The notes under the pieces were generated by a model. The model had not been told where the DNA came from and ran no database searches. It worked only from the letters and a program-made list of their open reading frames with translations. A DNA stretch of 6,188 nt, from the NCBI GenBank assembly GCA_023394655.1, contig JAEXAG010000173.1:1-6188 (forward strand). The letters are read 5' to 3'. The position numbers and the translations under genes are program-made. Shown here piece by piece: positions 1-5,618 of the stretch (positions are counted from its first letter, which is position 1; each line of letters starts with the position of its first letter). This stretch comes from Pseudomonadota bacterium. Lineage in GTDB: Bacteria > Pseudomonadota > Gammaproteobacteria > Xanthomonadales > Xanthomonadaceae.

Positions 1-290
1 CGAAGAAGGCCGTCGCCAAGGCCCCGGTGGCGGAAAAGGCCGCGAAGAAGGCGGTGGCCAAGCGGCCGTCGAACACGCCGGCGGGCGGCAAGACCGGCGG
101 CAAGCGCACCGCCAACCTGCGCGCGCTCAACGCGGCCGGCGGCGGCAAGCTGCACGAAGGTTTCTCCGACGTGCGCGCGCAGAACATCGCGCTGGAGCAG
201 AAGCTCGAAGCCGGCCGCAAGACGCCGATCCAGGGCCATGTCAGCGCGCGTGGCCGGCGCAACCAGGTCAAGCGCGACAACCGCGGTTGA
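1..290 (+). CDS. 3' end of a Lys/Ala-rich basic protein (partial, unknown function)
   Basis: The reading frame enters from the left edge (first full codon at base 3) and ends at TGA 288-290, showing the last 95 residues; the true start lies outside the window. A GTG at 27 is in frame but the frame stays open upstream, so it is probably internal. The visible part has two regions. Roughly the first 40 residues are low-complexity and rich in Lys, Ala, Gly and Pro, with a motif KKAVAK occurring twice 14 codons apart. The remaining residues look ordered (NLRALNAAGGGKLHEGFSDV, then an ALEQKLEAG helix-like stretch) and end in a very basic tail, RRNQVKRDNRG. The charge and the tail resemble histone H1-like bacterial DNA-binding proteins, but no diagnostic domain is visible and I do not recognise the family. 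The gene converges on fabB, 70 bp away, with a shared terminator between them. Confidence 0.75.
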   Translation, partial: KKAVAKAPVAEKAAKKAVAKRPSNTPAGGKTGGKRTANLRALNAAGGGKLHEGFSDVRAQNIALEQKLEAGRKTPIQGHVSARGRRNQVKRDNRG

Positions 291-307
291 GCCATCGCCG
301 CTTCCAT

Positions 308-336
308 GAAAAAGCGCCCGGAAAGGGCGCTTTTTC
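308..336. terminator. Bidirectional Rho-independent terminator between convergent genes
   Basis: The sequence shows a perfect 12-bp inverted repeat, GAAAAAGCGCCC (308-319) and GGGCGCTTTTTC (325-336), around a 5-base loop, GGAAA. The inner stem is a GC-rich six pairs, and the A-run on one side is matched by a T-run on the other. Read in either direction it therefore gives a GC hairpin followed by a five-U tract. It starts 18 bases after the stop of the left-edge gene and lies 25 bases beyond the fabB stop, as expected for a terminator serving both converging transcripts. Confidence 0.9.
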
Positions 337-360
337 GTATCCGGCGACGGCAATCCGGCC

Positions 361-1587
361 TCAGCGGTGGCGGCCGAACACCAGCGTGGCGTTGGTGCCG
401 CCGAAGCCGAAGCTGTTGGACATCACCGCATCGAGCCGGGCCGCCTGCGTCTCGCGCAGGATCGGATACGCGGCGCAGGCCGGGTCGAGTTCGTCGATGT
501 GGTGCGAGGCCGCCATGAAACCATCGCGCATCATCAGCAGGCAGTAGATAGCCTCGTGCACGCTGGCAGCGCCCAACGAATGCCCGGACAACGCCTTGGT
601 GGACGAGATCGGCGGCAGTGCATCGCCAAATACTTCGCGCACCGCGGCCAGTTCGGTGACATCGCCCAGCGGCGTCGAGGTGCCGTGGGTGTTGAGATAG
701 TCGATGCCGCGATCCACGCCTTCAAGTGCCATCTTCATGCAGCGCACCGCGCCTTCGCCGCTCGGCGCGACCATGTCGGCGCCATCGCTGGTCACGCCGT
801 AGCCGAGCAATTCGGCATGGATGCGCGCGCCACGCGCCAGCGCATGATCGCGATCCTCCAGCACCAGCATGCCGCCGCCGCTGCCGATGACGAAGCCGTC
901 GCGGGCGGCGTCGTAGGGCCGGGAGGCCCGCGCGGCGTCTTCGTTGAAATGCGTCGAGAGCGCGCCCATCGCATCGAACATGCAGGTCATGCCCCAGTGC
1001 AGTTCCTCGCCGCCGCCGGCGAACACGATGTCCTGCGCGCCGTGGCGGATCAGGTCGGCGGCCGCGCCGATGCAGTGCGCCGAAGTGGCGCAGGCGGCCG
1101 AAAGCGAATAGCTCGTGCCCTTGATGCGGTACGCGGTGGCCAGCGCCGCCGACACCGTGCTGCACATCGTGCGCGGCACCATGTACGGGCCGACCTTGCG
1201 CACGCCTTTCTGGCGCATCAGGTCGCCGGTGGCGATCTGCCATTCCGCCGAGGCCCCGCCGCTGCCGGCGATCAGCCCGACGCGCGGATCGGACACCGAA
1301 TCGGCATCCAGCCCGGCATCGCGGATCGCGTCTTCCATCGCCACGCAGGCGAATGCCGCGGCATCGCCCATGAAGCGCTTGAGCTTGCGGTCGATGCGCG
1401 CGTCGAGGTCGATGTCGCAGACTCCGGCCACCTGCGAGCGCAATCCGAGCTCCGCGTATTCGGGCATCGCGCGGATGCCGCTGCGGCCTTCGCGCAGCGA
1501 CGCGGACACCGCATCCGCGTCATTGCCCAGCGGGGAGACGATCCCGAACCCGGTGACCACCACGCGGCGCGTCGAACCTGCGGCCAT
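361..1587 (-). CDS. fabB: Beta-ketoacyl-ACP synthase I (FabB)
   Basis: A 408-residue cytosolic condensing enzyme of type II fatty acid synthesis. It joins malonyl-ACP to an acyl-ACP with loss of CO2, and in this family it is required to elongate the cis-3-decenoyl-ACP made by FabA. The catalytic residues are all present: nucleophile Cys166 in [14 protein letters not shown], His301 in [10 protein letters not shown], Lys331 in [14 protein letters not shown] and His336 in the same motif. Each lies exactly three residues later than in E. coli FabB (Cys163, His298, Lys328, His333; 406 aa). The C-terminal [15 protein letters not shown] signature is intact. [10 protein letters not shown] and GGGEEL favour FabB over FabF. 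The frame stays open upstream through fabA, but the ATG at 1587-1585 is chosen because it overlaps the fabA stop (TGATG), has GGAGG seven bases upstream, and gives the family's length and its usual [16 protein letters not shown]-terminus. Confidence 0.97.
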   Translation of the reverse strand: MAAGSTRRVVVTGFGIVSPLGNDADAVSASLREGRSGIRAMPEYAELGLRSQVAGVCDIDLDARIDRKLKRFMGDAAAFACVAMEDAIRDAGLDADSVSDPRVGLIAGSGGASAEWQIATGDLMRQKGVRKVGPYMVPRTMCSTVSAALATAYRIKGTSYSLSAACATSAHCIGAAADLIRHGAQDIVFAGGGEELHWGMTCMFDAMGALSTHFNEDAARASRPYDAARDGFVIGSGGGMLVLEDRDHALARGARIHAELLGYGVTSDGADMVAPSGEGAVRCMKMALEGVDRGIDYLNTHGTSTPLGDVTELAAVREVFGDALPPISSTKALSGHSLGAASVHEAIYCLLMMRDGFMAASHHIDELDPACAAYPILRETQAARLDAVMSNSFGFGGTNATLVFGRHR

Positions 1588-2102
1588 CAGAAATCCTCCG
1601 TGGACTGGAACAGGCCGACCCGCAGGTTGCTGGCGGTGTATATCTCGCGGCCATCCACCAGGGTGCGACCATCGGCGATCACCATGCGCAGCCGGCCACG
1701 CATCACCCGGCGGATATCGATCTGGTACTGCACCAGTTTTGCGCCGGGGAGGATCTGGCCGGTGAACTTGACCTCGCCCACGCCCAGCGCGCGGCCACGA
1801 CCGGGCTCGCCCAGCCACGGCAGGTAGAAGCCGGCCAGCTGCCACATCGCGTCCAGGCCGAGGCAGCCGGGCATCACCGGATCGCCATGGAAGTGGCAAT
1901 CGAAGAACCAGAGGCCCGGGCTGATGTCCAGCTCGGCGCGGATCACGCCCTTGCCGTGGGCACCGCCGGTTTCGGCGATCTCGGTGATGCGATCGAACAT
2001 CAGCATCGGCGGCGCGGGCAGGCGTGCATTGCCGGGGCCGAACAATTCGCCGCGCGCGCAGGCCAGCAGCGCATCGCGATCGAAACTCGAGGGACGTGTC
2101 AT
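1587..2102 (-). CDS. fabA: 3-hydroxydecanoyl-ACP dehydratase/isomerase (FabA)
   Basis: A 171-residue bifunctional enzyme. It dehydrates 3-hydroxydecanoyl-ACP to trans-2-decenoyl-ACP and isomerises this to cis-3-decenoyl-ACP, the branch point of anaerobic unsaturated fatty acid synthesis. The catalytic pair is visible at the same numbers as in E. coli FabA: His70 in [16 protein letters not shown] and Asp84 in [15 protein letters not shown]. The stretch [18 protein letters not shown] (103-120) and the C-terminal [13 protein letters not shown] are also typical. Length matches the family (E. coli 172 aa). The frame is open further upstream, but the ATG at 2102-2100 gives the normal N-terminus and has AGGA eight bases before it. 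An out-of-frame ATG eight bases earlier reads only Met-Arg-Arg-stop. The stop overlaps the fabB start by one base. The isomerase activity is assumed from overall FabA-type sequence and pairing with FabB; FabZ is excluded by length and motif. Confidence 0.97.
   Translation of the reverse strand: MTRPSSFDRDALLACARGELFGPGNARLPAPPMLMFDRITEIAETGGAHGKGVIRAELDISPGLWFFDCHFHGDPVMPGCLGLDAMWQLAGFYLPWLGEPGRGRALGVGEVKFTGQILPGAKLVQYQIDIRRVMRGRLRMVIADGRTLVDGREIYTASNLRVGLFQSTEDF
1595..1599 (-). promoter_or_regulatory. Ribosome binding site of fabB
   Basis: On the minus strand the sequence reads GGAGG, then seven bases, then ATG. This strong Shine-Dalgarno match lies inside the last codons of fabA and fixes the fabB start at 1587. 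With the TGATG overlap it suggests that ribosomes ending fabA restart on fabB. Confidence 0.85.
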
Positions 2103-2110
2103 CGGCGCAT

Positions 2111-2114
2111 TCCT
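2111..2114 (-). promoter_or_regulatory. Ribosome binding site of fabA
   Basis: On the minus strand AGGA precedes the fabA ATG by eight bases. It is a moderate Shine-Dalgarno match and helps choose the 2102 start over the longer open frame that runs upstream into the end of the transporter gene. Confidence 0.6.
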
Positions 2115-2134
2115 GCGTCGTCGGGGGATCCTGA

Positions 2135-2140
2135 AGTGTA
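2135..2140 (-). promoter_or_regulatory. Possible -10 element of a fabAB promoter
   Basis: The 76-bp gap between the transporter stop and fabA contains TACACT on the minus strand, four of six matches to TATAAT. It would put a transcription start near 2128, about 26 bases before fabA. No good -35 is visible at 16-18 bp spacing (best candidate ATCGCA), and no palindrome resembling the FabR or DesT operators of other gammaproteobacteria was seen. This could be chance, with fabAB transcribed from further upstream. Confidence 0.25.
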
Positions 2141-2178
2141 GGCGGAAGCGGGCACCATGCGATGCGGTATTGCGGCGC

Positions 2179-3408
2179 CTAGCCCCGCACCTTCCGATGC
2201 CAGTACGCCAGCAGCAGCGCGGCCGCCAGCAGGGCCGAGGCAATGAACCAGGGCATGCCGGGAAGCTCCACCGGGGCGCCGGTGCCGATGAACATGGCGA
2301 AGGCACCGGTGTAGAGTGTGGGCCCGATGATGCCGGCCAGGCTGATCAGGCTGGCCATCGCACCCTGGATGCGGCCCTGCACGTCGGCACCGACCTCGCG
2401 GGTCACCAGCGCCTGCGCCGCCGGCCCGGCGAAGCCCCAGAACGCCATCACCGGGATCGCCGCCATGAACATCCAGCCCGCCGGCGCCAGGCCGTAGGCC
2501 GCGAAGCCGATCACGCCGGCGGCAAGTCCGAGCAGGAGGGCGTTGTGCTCGCCGATCTTCGGCACCACGCGCCGCACCAGCCCGCCCTGCACGATGGCCG
2601 AGCACAGCCCGACCACCGCCAGAACCTGCCCGACCATCATCGGGCCCCAGTCGTAGCGGTAATCGGCGTACAGCACGAACACGCTGGGATAGACGTAGTG
2701 CGCCAGGTTGGAAAGCAGCAGGATCGCCACCAACCCGAACAGCTGCGGATAGCGCAGGATCAGCTTGACCGAGCCCATCGGGTTGGCCTGCTTCCATTCG
2801 AAACGTGCGCTGCGGCGTTCCTTCGGCAGCGATTCCGGCAGCACGAACAGGCCGTAGCAGAAGTTGAGCAGCGCCAGCACGGCCGCGCCCCAGAACGGCC
2901 AGCGCAGGTCGAAATGGCCGAGCCAGCCGCCCATCATCGGGCCGACGATGAAGCCGAGCCCGAAGGCCATGCCGATCATGCCGAAGGCGCCGGCGCGCTT
3001 GTCCGCCGGCACCACGTCGGCGATGTAGGCGTTGGCGGTGCTGAAGTTGGCCGAGGTGAAGGCGGAGATGATCCGCGCCACGAACAGCCACGCCAGGCTC
3101 GTTGCCAGCGCCATCAGGATGAAGTCCAGGCCCAGCCCGAGGCAGGAAAGCAGGATGACCGGGCGCCGCCCGAAGCGGTCCGAAAGCGCGCCCAGCACCG
3201 GCGCCGAGAAGAACTGGATCGCCGCGAAGGCCGCGCCGAAGGTGCCGACCCAGCGCGCGGCGGTCGCGACATCGCCATCGACGAACTCCTCCACCAGGTG
3301 CGGCAGCACGGGAATGATCAGGCCGAACGCCAGGATGTCGATCAACACCGTGAAGAAGATGAAGACCAGCGCGGCGCGACGCACCGGCGGGACCTGCGGT
3401 TGGCTCAT
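2179..3408 (-). CDS. MFS drug-exporter-like protein, Tet/TCR type
   Basis: A 409-residue inner-membrane transporter of the major facilitator superfamily, with about twelve hydrophobic segments (roughly residues 13-35, 52-73, 84-102, 105-118, 141-163, 170-190, 220-245, 258-278, 288-306, 312-334, 346-370 and 385-403). The TM1 motif [15 protein letters not shown] (24-38), motif [11 protein letters not shown] (73-82) in the TM2-TM3 loop, the [13 protein letters not shown] block (127-139) and GPMMGG in TM5 (156-161) place it near the TetA-like proton antiporters. A charged central loop near 192-215 separates the halves. The substrate cannot be read from the sequence; antibiotic resistance should not be assumed, since many TetA-like chromosomal proteins do not confer it. 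The ATG at 3408-3406 is chosen because it is just ahead of TM1; the longer open frame upstream overlaps the DUF2239 gene and has unlike composition. No Shine-Dalgarno is evident before this ATG. Confidence 0.9.
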   Translation of the reverse strand: MSQPQVPPVRRAALVFIFFTVLIDILAFGLIIPVLPHLVEEFVDGDVATAARWVGTFGAAFAAIQFFSAPVLGALSDRFGRRPVILLSCLGLGLDFILMALATSLAWLFVARIISAFTSANFSTANAYIADVVPADKRAGAFGMIGMAFGLGFIVGPMMGGWLGHFDLRWPFWGAAVLALLNFCYGLFVLPESLPKERRSARFEWKQANPMGSVKLILRYPQLFGLVAILLLSNLAHYVYPSVFVLYADYRYDWGPMMVGQVLAVVGLCSAIVQGGLVRRVVPKIGEHNALLLGLAAGVIGFAAYGLAPAGWMFMAAIPVMAFWGFAGPAAQALVTREVGADVQGRIQGAMASLISLAGIIGPTLYTGAFAMFIGTGAPVELPGMPWFIASALLAAALLLAYWHRKVRG

Positions 3409-3441
3409 GGTGCGCGGGGCCGGGGACGGGAGGGGCCGCGT

Positions 3442-3447
3442 ATTGTG
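3442..3447 (-). promoter_or_regulatory. Possible -10 element for the MFS gene
   Basis: Within the 76-bp gap between the DUF2239 stop and the transporter start, the minus strand carries CACAAT (shifted one base, ACAATA), an AT-rich hexamer in otherwise very GC-rich sequence. A start near 3435 would leave a leader of about 27 bases. The expected -35 position reads CGCCGC, which does not match the consensus. Just upstream, bases 3455-3480 can pair as CCGTG with CACGG around the 10-bp palindrome GCGGCGCCGC (3465-3474). A structure there, without a U-run, might affect read-through from folE. Confidence 0.2.
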
Positions 3448-3484
3448 CCCGTTGCCGTGCGCGCGCGGCGCCGCCCACGGTGGT

Positions 3485-4090
3485 TCAGGGCCGCCATGCC
3501 GGTGCCGCCAGCATCGCCGCGTGTTCGCGGATGTCCAGCGGCCAGTGGGCGAGCTCCGCCTCGAAGGCGGCGGCATCGCCGGCGAACAACGCGCGCCCGA
3601 CCGCATCGAGCCCCGGATGCCCGCGCCCGATCACCGAAAGGAAGCGCCAGCTGCGGGCCTGCGCGTCCTTGCGTGCGCCGCCGCCCGCGCGCGCCGCATC
3701 AACCAACCGGCGCAAGGCCAGCGATGCGCCGCCGGGTTGCACCGCAAGCCAGGCCCATTGCTCCGGCAGCAAGGTCACCTCGCGTGCCTGCACGCCCAGA
3801 CGCGGCCGGCCGCGACCACGCGGTGCCGGCGCCGCATCCGCGCGCAAGGGCTTCCCGTCGCGCACGCGCTGCAGGACGTCGGCCAGGCTGCCGTCCAGGT
3901 CGAGCGCGATCACCGCGCCATCGCCGTCGTCGAACACGTGCAACTCGGCGTCCGGCAGCGCATCGAGCCACTGCCATGCCTTCAACGCGACGTGGCGCAG
4001 CTCGCCGGCGGCGATGCGCTGGCCGTCGGCGAAAGCGGTGCAGCGGGTGCCCGGCCCCGGCGTGCCCGCGCGGGCGCGGATCGATCTCAT
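3485..4090 (-). CDS. DUF2239 family protein, function unknown
   Basis: A 201-residue soluble protein with no signal peptide or membrane segment. I recognise the pattern of the DUF2239 family from the N-terminal CTAFADGQRIAAGEL (17-31), the acidic HVFDDGDGAVIALDLDGS (51-68), and above all the central block at 92-134, which begins GRGRPRLGV and continues through REVTLLPEQWAWLAVQPGGA into a basic helix, LALRRLVDAAR. The C-terminal part is helical and includes WRFLSVIGRGHPGLDAVGRA (148-167). The central block, a basic patch followed by a strand and helix, loosely recalls small DNA-binding folds, but that is a guess and no biochemical role is known to me for this family. The ATG at 4090 is the only ATG ahead of the conserved start of the domain. 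It begins 22 bases after the folE stop and has only a weak GGGG nearby, so the two genes are probably one transcript. Family assignment is from memory of the motif. Confidence 0.85.
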   Translation of the reverse strand: MRSIRARAGTPGPGTRCTAFADGQRIAAGELRHVALKAWQWLDALPDAELHVFDDGDGAVIALDLDGSLADVLQRVRDGKPLRADAAPAPRGRGRPRLGVQAREVTLLPEQWAWLAVQPGGASLALRRLVDAARAGGGARKDAQARSWRFLSVIGRGHPGLDAVGRALFAGDAAAFEAELAHWPLDIREHAAMLAAPAWRP

Positions 4091-4112
4091 CGAACCCCGT
4101 GGCCGGTCGCGC

Positions 4113-4724
4113 TCAACGCTGGCCGGCGCGCATCAGGCTCAGGAATTCGTCGCGGGTGCGGGCATCCTCGCGGAACACCCCGAGCATGGTCGAAGTCACC
4201 ATGCTGACCCCGCGCTTGTGCACGCCGCGGGTGGTCATGCACTCGTGCGCGCCATCCACCACCACCGCCACGCCCAGCGGCTCCAGCGCGCGCTGGATGC
4301 AGTTGGCGATCTGCGCGGTCATCTTCTCCTGCACCTGGAAGCGGCGCGCGTAGGCATCGACCACGCGCGCCAGCTTGCTGATGCCGACCACGCGGCCGGA
4401 CGGCACGTAGCCGACGTGGACGCGGCCGATGATCGGCGCCATGTGGTGTTCGCAGTGGCTTTCGTATTCGATGTCGCGCAGCACGATCATCTCGTCGTAG
4501 CCTTCCACTTCCTCGAAGGTGCGGGCGAGGTACTCGTCCGGATCGATGGCGTAGCCGCTGAACCAGTCGCCGTAGGCCTTGACCACGCGCTTGGGGGTAT
4601 CGAGCAGGCCTTCGCGCGAGGGGTCCTCGCCGGCCCAGCGCAGCAGGATGCGCACGGCGGCCTCGGCCTCCTCGCGGCGGACGCCATGGCGATGGTCGGG
4701 ATCGGGCAGGTCGGATGCACTCAC
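4113..4724 (-). CDS. folE: GTP cyclohydrolase I (FolE)
   Basis: A 203-residue cytosolic zinc enzyme that converts GTP to 7,8-dihydroneopterin triphosphate and formate, the first step of tetrahydrofolate synthesis and of pathways branching from it. The zinc ligands Cys91 and His94 (in [12 protein letters not shown]) and Cys162 (in [10 protein letters not shown]) are present, as is His93. Each is exactly 19 residues earlier than in E. coli FolE (Cys110, His112, His113, Cys181). The active-site Gln-Glu is at 132-133 (FQVQEKM). [20 protein letters not shown] (27-46) is the usual N-terminal signature. I chose GTG at 4724-4722, giving [10 protein letters not shown]. The only upstream in-frame ATG (4784) lies beyond the likely -10 hexamer at 4754-4759 and would add 20 unlike residues. 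The Shine-Dalgarno is weak (GAGA, six bases upstream). An ATG at 4738 is out of frame. It is divergent from mlaF. Confidence 0.95.
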   Translation of the reverse strand: MSASDLPDPDHRHGVRREEAEAAVRILLRWAGEDPSREGLLDTPKRVVKAYGDWFSGYAIDPDEYLARTFEEVEGYDEMIVLRDIEYESHCEHHMAPIIGRVHVGYVPSGRVVGISKLARVVDAYARRFQVQEKMTAQIANCIQRALEPLGVAVVVDGAHECMTTRGVHKRGVSMVTSTMLGVFREDARTRDEFLSLMRAGQR

Positions 4725-4749
4725 GGCAGGTCTCGCATGCGGCGGAACA

Positions 4750-4786
4750 CTCCATTCTAACCGCGCGGCCAAGCAGGCCTCCATTC
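4750..4786. repeat. 8-bp direct repeat in the folE/mlaF divergent control region
   Basis: CTCCATTC occurs twice in the same orientation, at 4750-4757 and 4779-4786, 29 bp apart start to start. The left copy overlaps the folE -10-like hexamer and the right copy ends five bases before the mlaF one. Repeated GGCC cores (4767-4770, 4776-4779 and 4788-4791) lie in the same interval. Two spaced half-sites for a regulator are possible, but an 8-bp repeat in a 108-bp region could also be chance. Confidence 0.35.
4754..4759 (-). promoter_or_regulatory. Probable -10 element of the folE promoter
   Basis: On the minus strand TAGAAT matches five of six bases of TATAAT. Transcription would start near 4747, leaving about 23 bases before the GTG start at 4724. 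The -35 is poor (TGGAGG at 18 bp, three of six), so an activator or a tolerant sigma factor would be needed. Its position supports the shorter folE start. Confidence 0.4.
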
Positions 4787-4790
4787 AGGC

Positions 4791-4796
4791 CATAAT
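4791..4796 (+). promoter_or_regulatory. Possible -10 element of the mlaF promoter
   Basis: CATAAT matches five of six bases of TATAAT and would start transcription near 4803, about 30 bases before the TTG start of mlaF. At 16-18 bp spacing the -35 region reads GCCAAG or similar, which is not a match. It lies 32 bp from the opposing folE hexamer, so the two promoters would share upstream DNA. Confidence 0.35.
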
Positions 4797-4832
4797 CGCC
4801 ATGCTTCCGGAGTTTCGCCGCAGACAGCCGCC

Positions 4833-5618
4833 TTGGATCCCGTCCCCGCCCCCGCCGCCCTGTTTGACGATGTCCGCCTCGTGCGCGGCCAGCGCACGAT
4901 CCTGGACGACGTGCGCCTGCGCGTGGCCGCCGGCGGGATCACCGCGGTGCTCGGGCCTTCGGGCAGCGGCAAGTCCACCCTGCTTTCCGCGTTGACCGGC
5001 GAACTGCGACCGGCCCGCGGCCGCGTCGAAGTGTTCGGCGAGGCGGTGCCCGAGGATGCCCGCGCGCTGCTGGCAATGCGCAAGCGTCTGGGCGTGCTGC
5101 TGCAGGGCAACGGCCTGCTCACCGACCTCACCGCCGCCGAGAACGTGGCCCTGCCGCTGCGTACCCATACCGACCTGCCCGACGAGGTCATCGCCGCGCT
5201 GGTGGAGATGAAGCTGCACGCGGTCGGCCTGCGCGCCGCCGGCGATCTCTACCCGCGCGAGCTCTCCGGCGGCATGGCGCGGCGCGTGGCGCTGGCGCGG
5301 GCGCTGGCACTGGATCCGCCGCTGATGATCTACGACGAGCCGCTGACCGGGCTCGACCCGATCGCCTCCGGCGTGATCATGAGCCTGATTTCCCGCCTCA
5401 ACCGCACGCTGGGCCTGACCAGCATCATCGTCACCCACCACGTGCACGAAACCCTGCCGATCGCCGACCACGCGGTGGTCGTCGCGAACGGCGGCATCGT
5501 CTTCGACGGCAGCCCGGCGGAACTCCAGGCCAGCACCGATCCGCTGGTGCGGCAGTTCCTCGACGGGCAGCCGGACGGACCGATCGCCTTCGACGCCCGC
5601 GCCAGGAGCTCCGCATGA
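4833..5618 (+). CDS. mlaF: Phospholipid transport ABC ATPase (MlaF)
   Basis: A 261-residue cytoplasmic ATPase of the Mla system, which moves phospholipids between inner and outer membranes to maintain outer-membrane lipid asymmetry. Walker A is GPSGSGKST (41-49), the Q-loop glutamine is Gln91 in LLQGNGLLTDLT, the signature is LSGGMARR (144-151), Walker B is LMIYDEP with Glu169, the D-loop is GLDP (173-176) and the switch histidine is His202. The MlaF-specific tail is clear: DPLVRQFLDGQPDGPIAF matches the E. coli pattern and separates it from general ABC ATPases. The start is TTG at 4833. The frame is open upstream without another usual start codon nearby, and this start places the Arg-Gly before the first strand at residues 18-19, exactly as in E. 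coli MlaF. The ATG at 4801 is out of frame. No Shine-Dalgarno lies close to the TTG; the nearest GGAG is 20 bases away. Confidence 0.93.
   Translation: MDPVPAPAALFDDVRLVRGQRTILDDVRLRVAAGGITAVLGPSGSGKSTLLSALTGELRPARGRVEVFGEAVPEDARALLAMRKRLGVLLQGNGLLTDLTAAENVALPLRTHTDLPDEVIAALVEMKLHAVGLRAAGDLYPRELSGGMARRVALARALALDPPLMIYDEPLTGLDPIASGVIMSLISRLNRTLGLTSIIVTHHVHETLPIADHAVVVANGGIVFDGSPAELQASTDPLVRQFLDGQPDGPIAFDARARSSA
5604..5608 (+). promoter_or_regulatory. Ribosome binding site of mlaE
   Basis: AGGAG stands six bases before the ATG at 5615, inside the last codons of mlaF. With the ATGA overlap it marks the mlaE start and points to translational coupling of the ATPase and permease. Confidence 0.8.

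Noticed and set aside
367..1827. A 486-codon plus-strand open frame opposite fabB
   Set aside because: Its composition is a His/Arg/Ala-rich mirror of fabB codons, with no domain, and all catalytic residues are in the minus-strand fabB frame.
1588..1899. An N-terminal extension of fabB of 104 codons
   Set aside because: It overlaps fabA entirely and would precede the normal N-terminus. The internal ATG with GGAGG seven bases upstream gives the family's length.
3455..3480. Hairpin CCGTG/CACGG with an inner GCGGCGCCGC palindrome after the DUF2239 stop, as a terminator
   Set aside because: There is no U-run on the minus-strand side and the outer stem is only five pairs. GC-rich palindromes are common by chance here, so I do not call it a terminator.
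1924..4353. An 809-codon open frame on the plus strand, opposite fabA, the MFS gene, the DUF2239 gene and part of folE
   Set aside because: It is rich in Arg, His, Ala, Gln and Pro with no recognisable domain, and runs antisense to four genes with intact family motifs. Long antisense frames are expected at this GC content with G/C-biased third positions.
4801..4995. ATG at 4801 as an alternative start leading into mlaF, possibly by frameshift
   Set aside because: The frame it opens is Pro/Ser/Cys-rich and unrelated, while the mlaF frame is intact from TTG 4833 with the correct family N-terminal length. No frameshift is needed.
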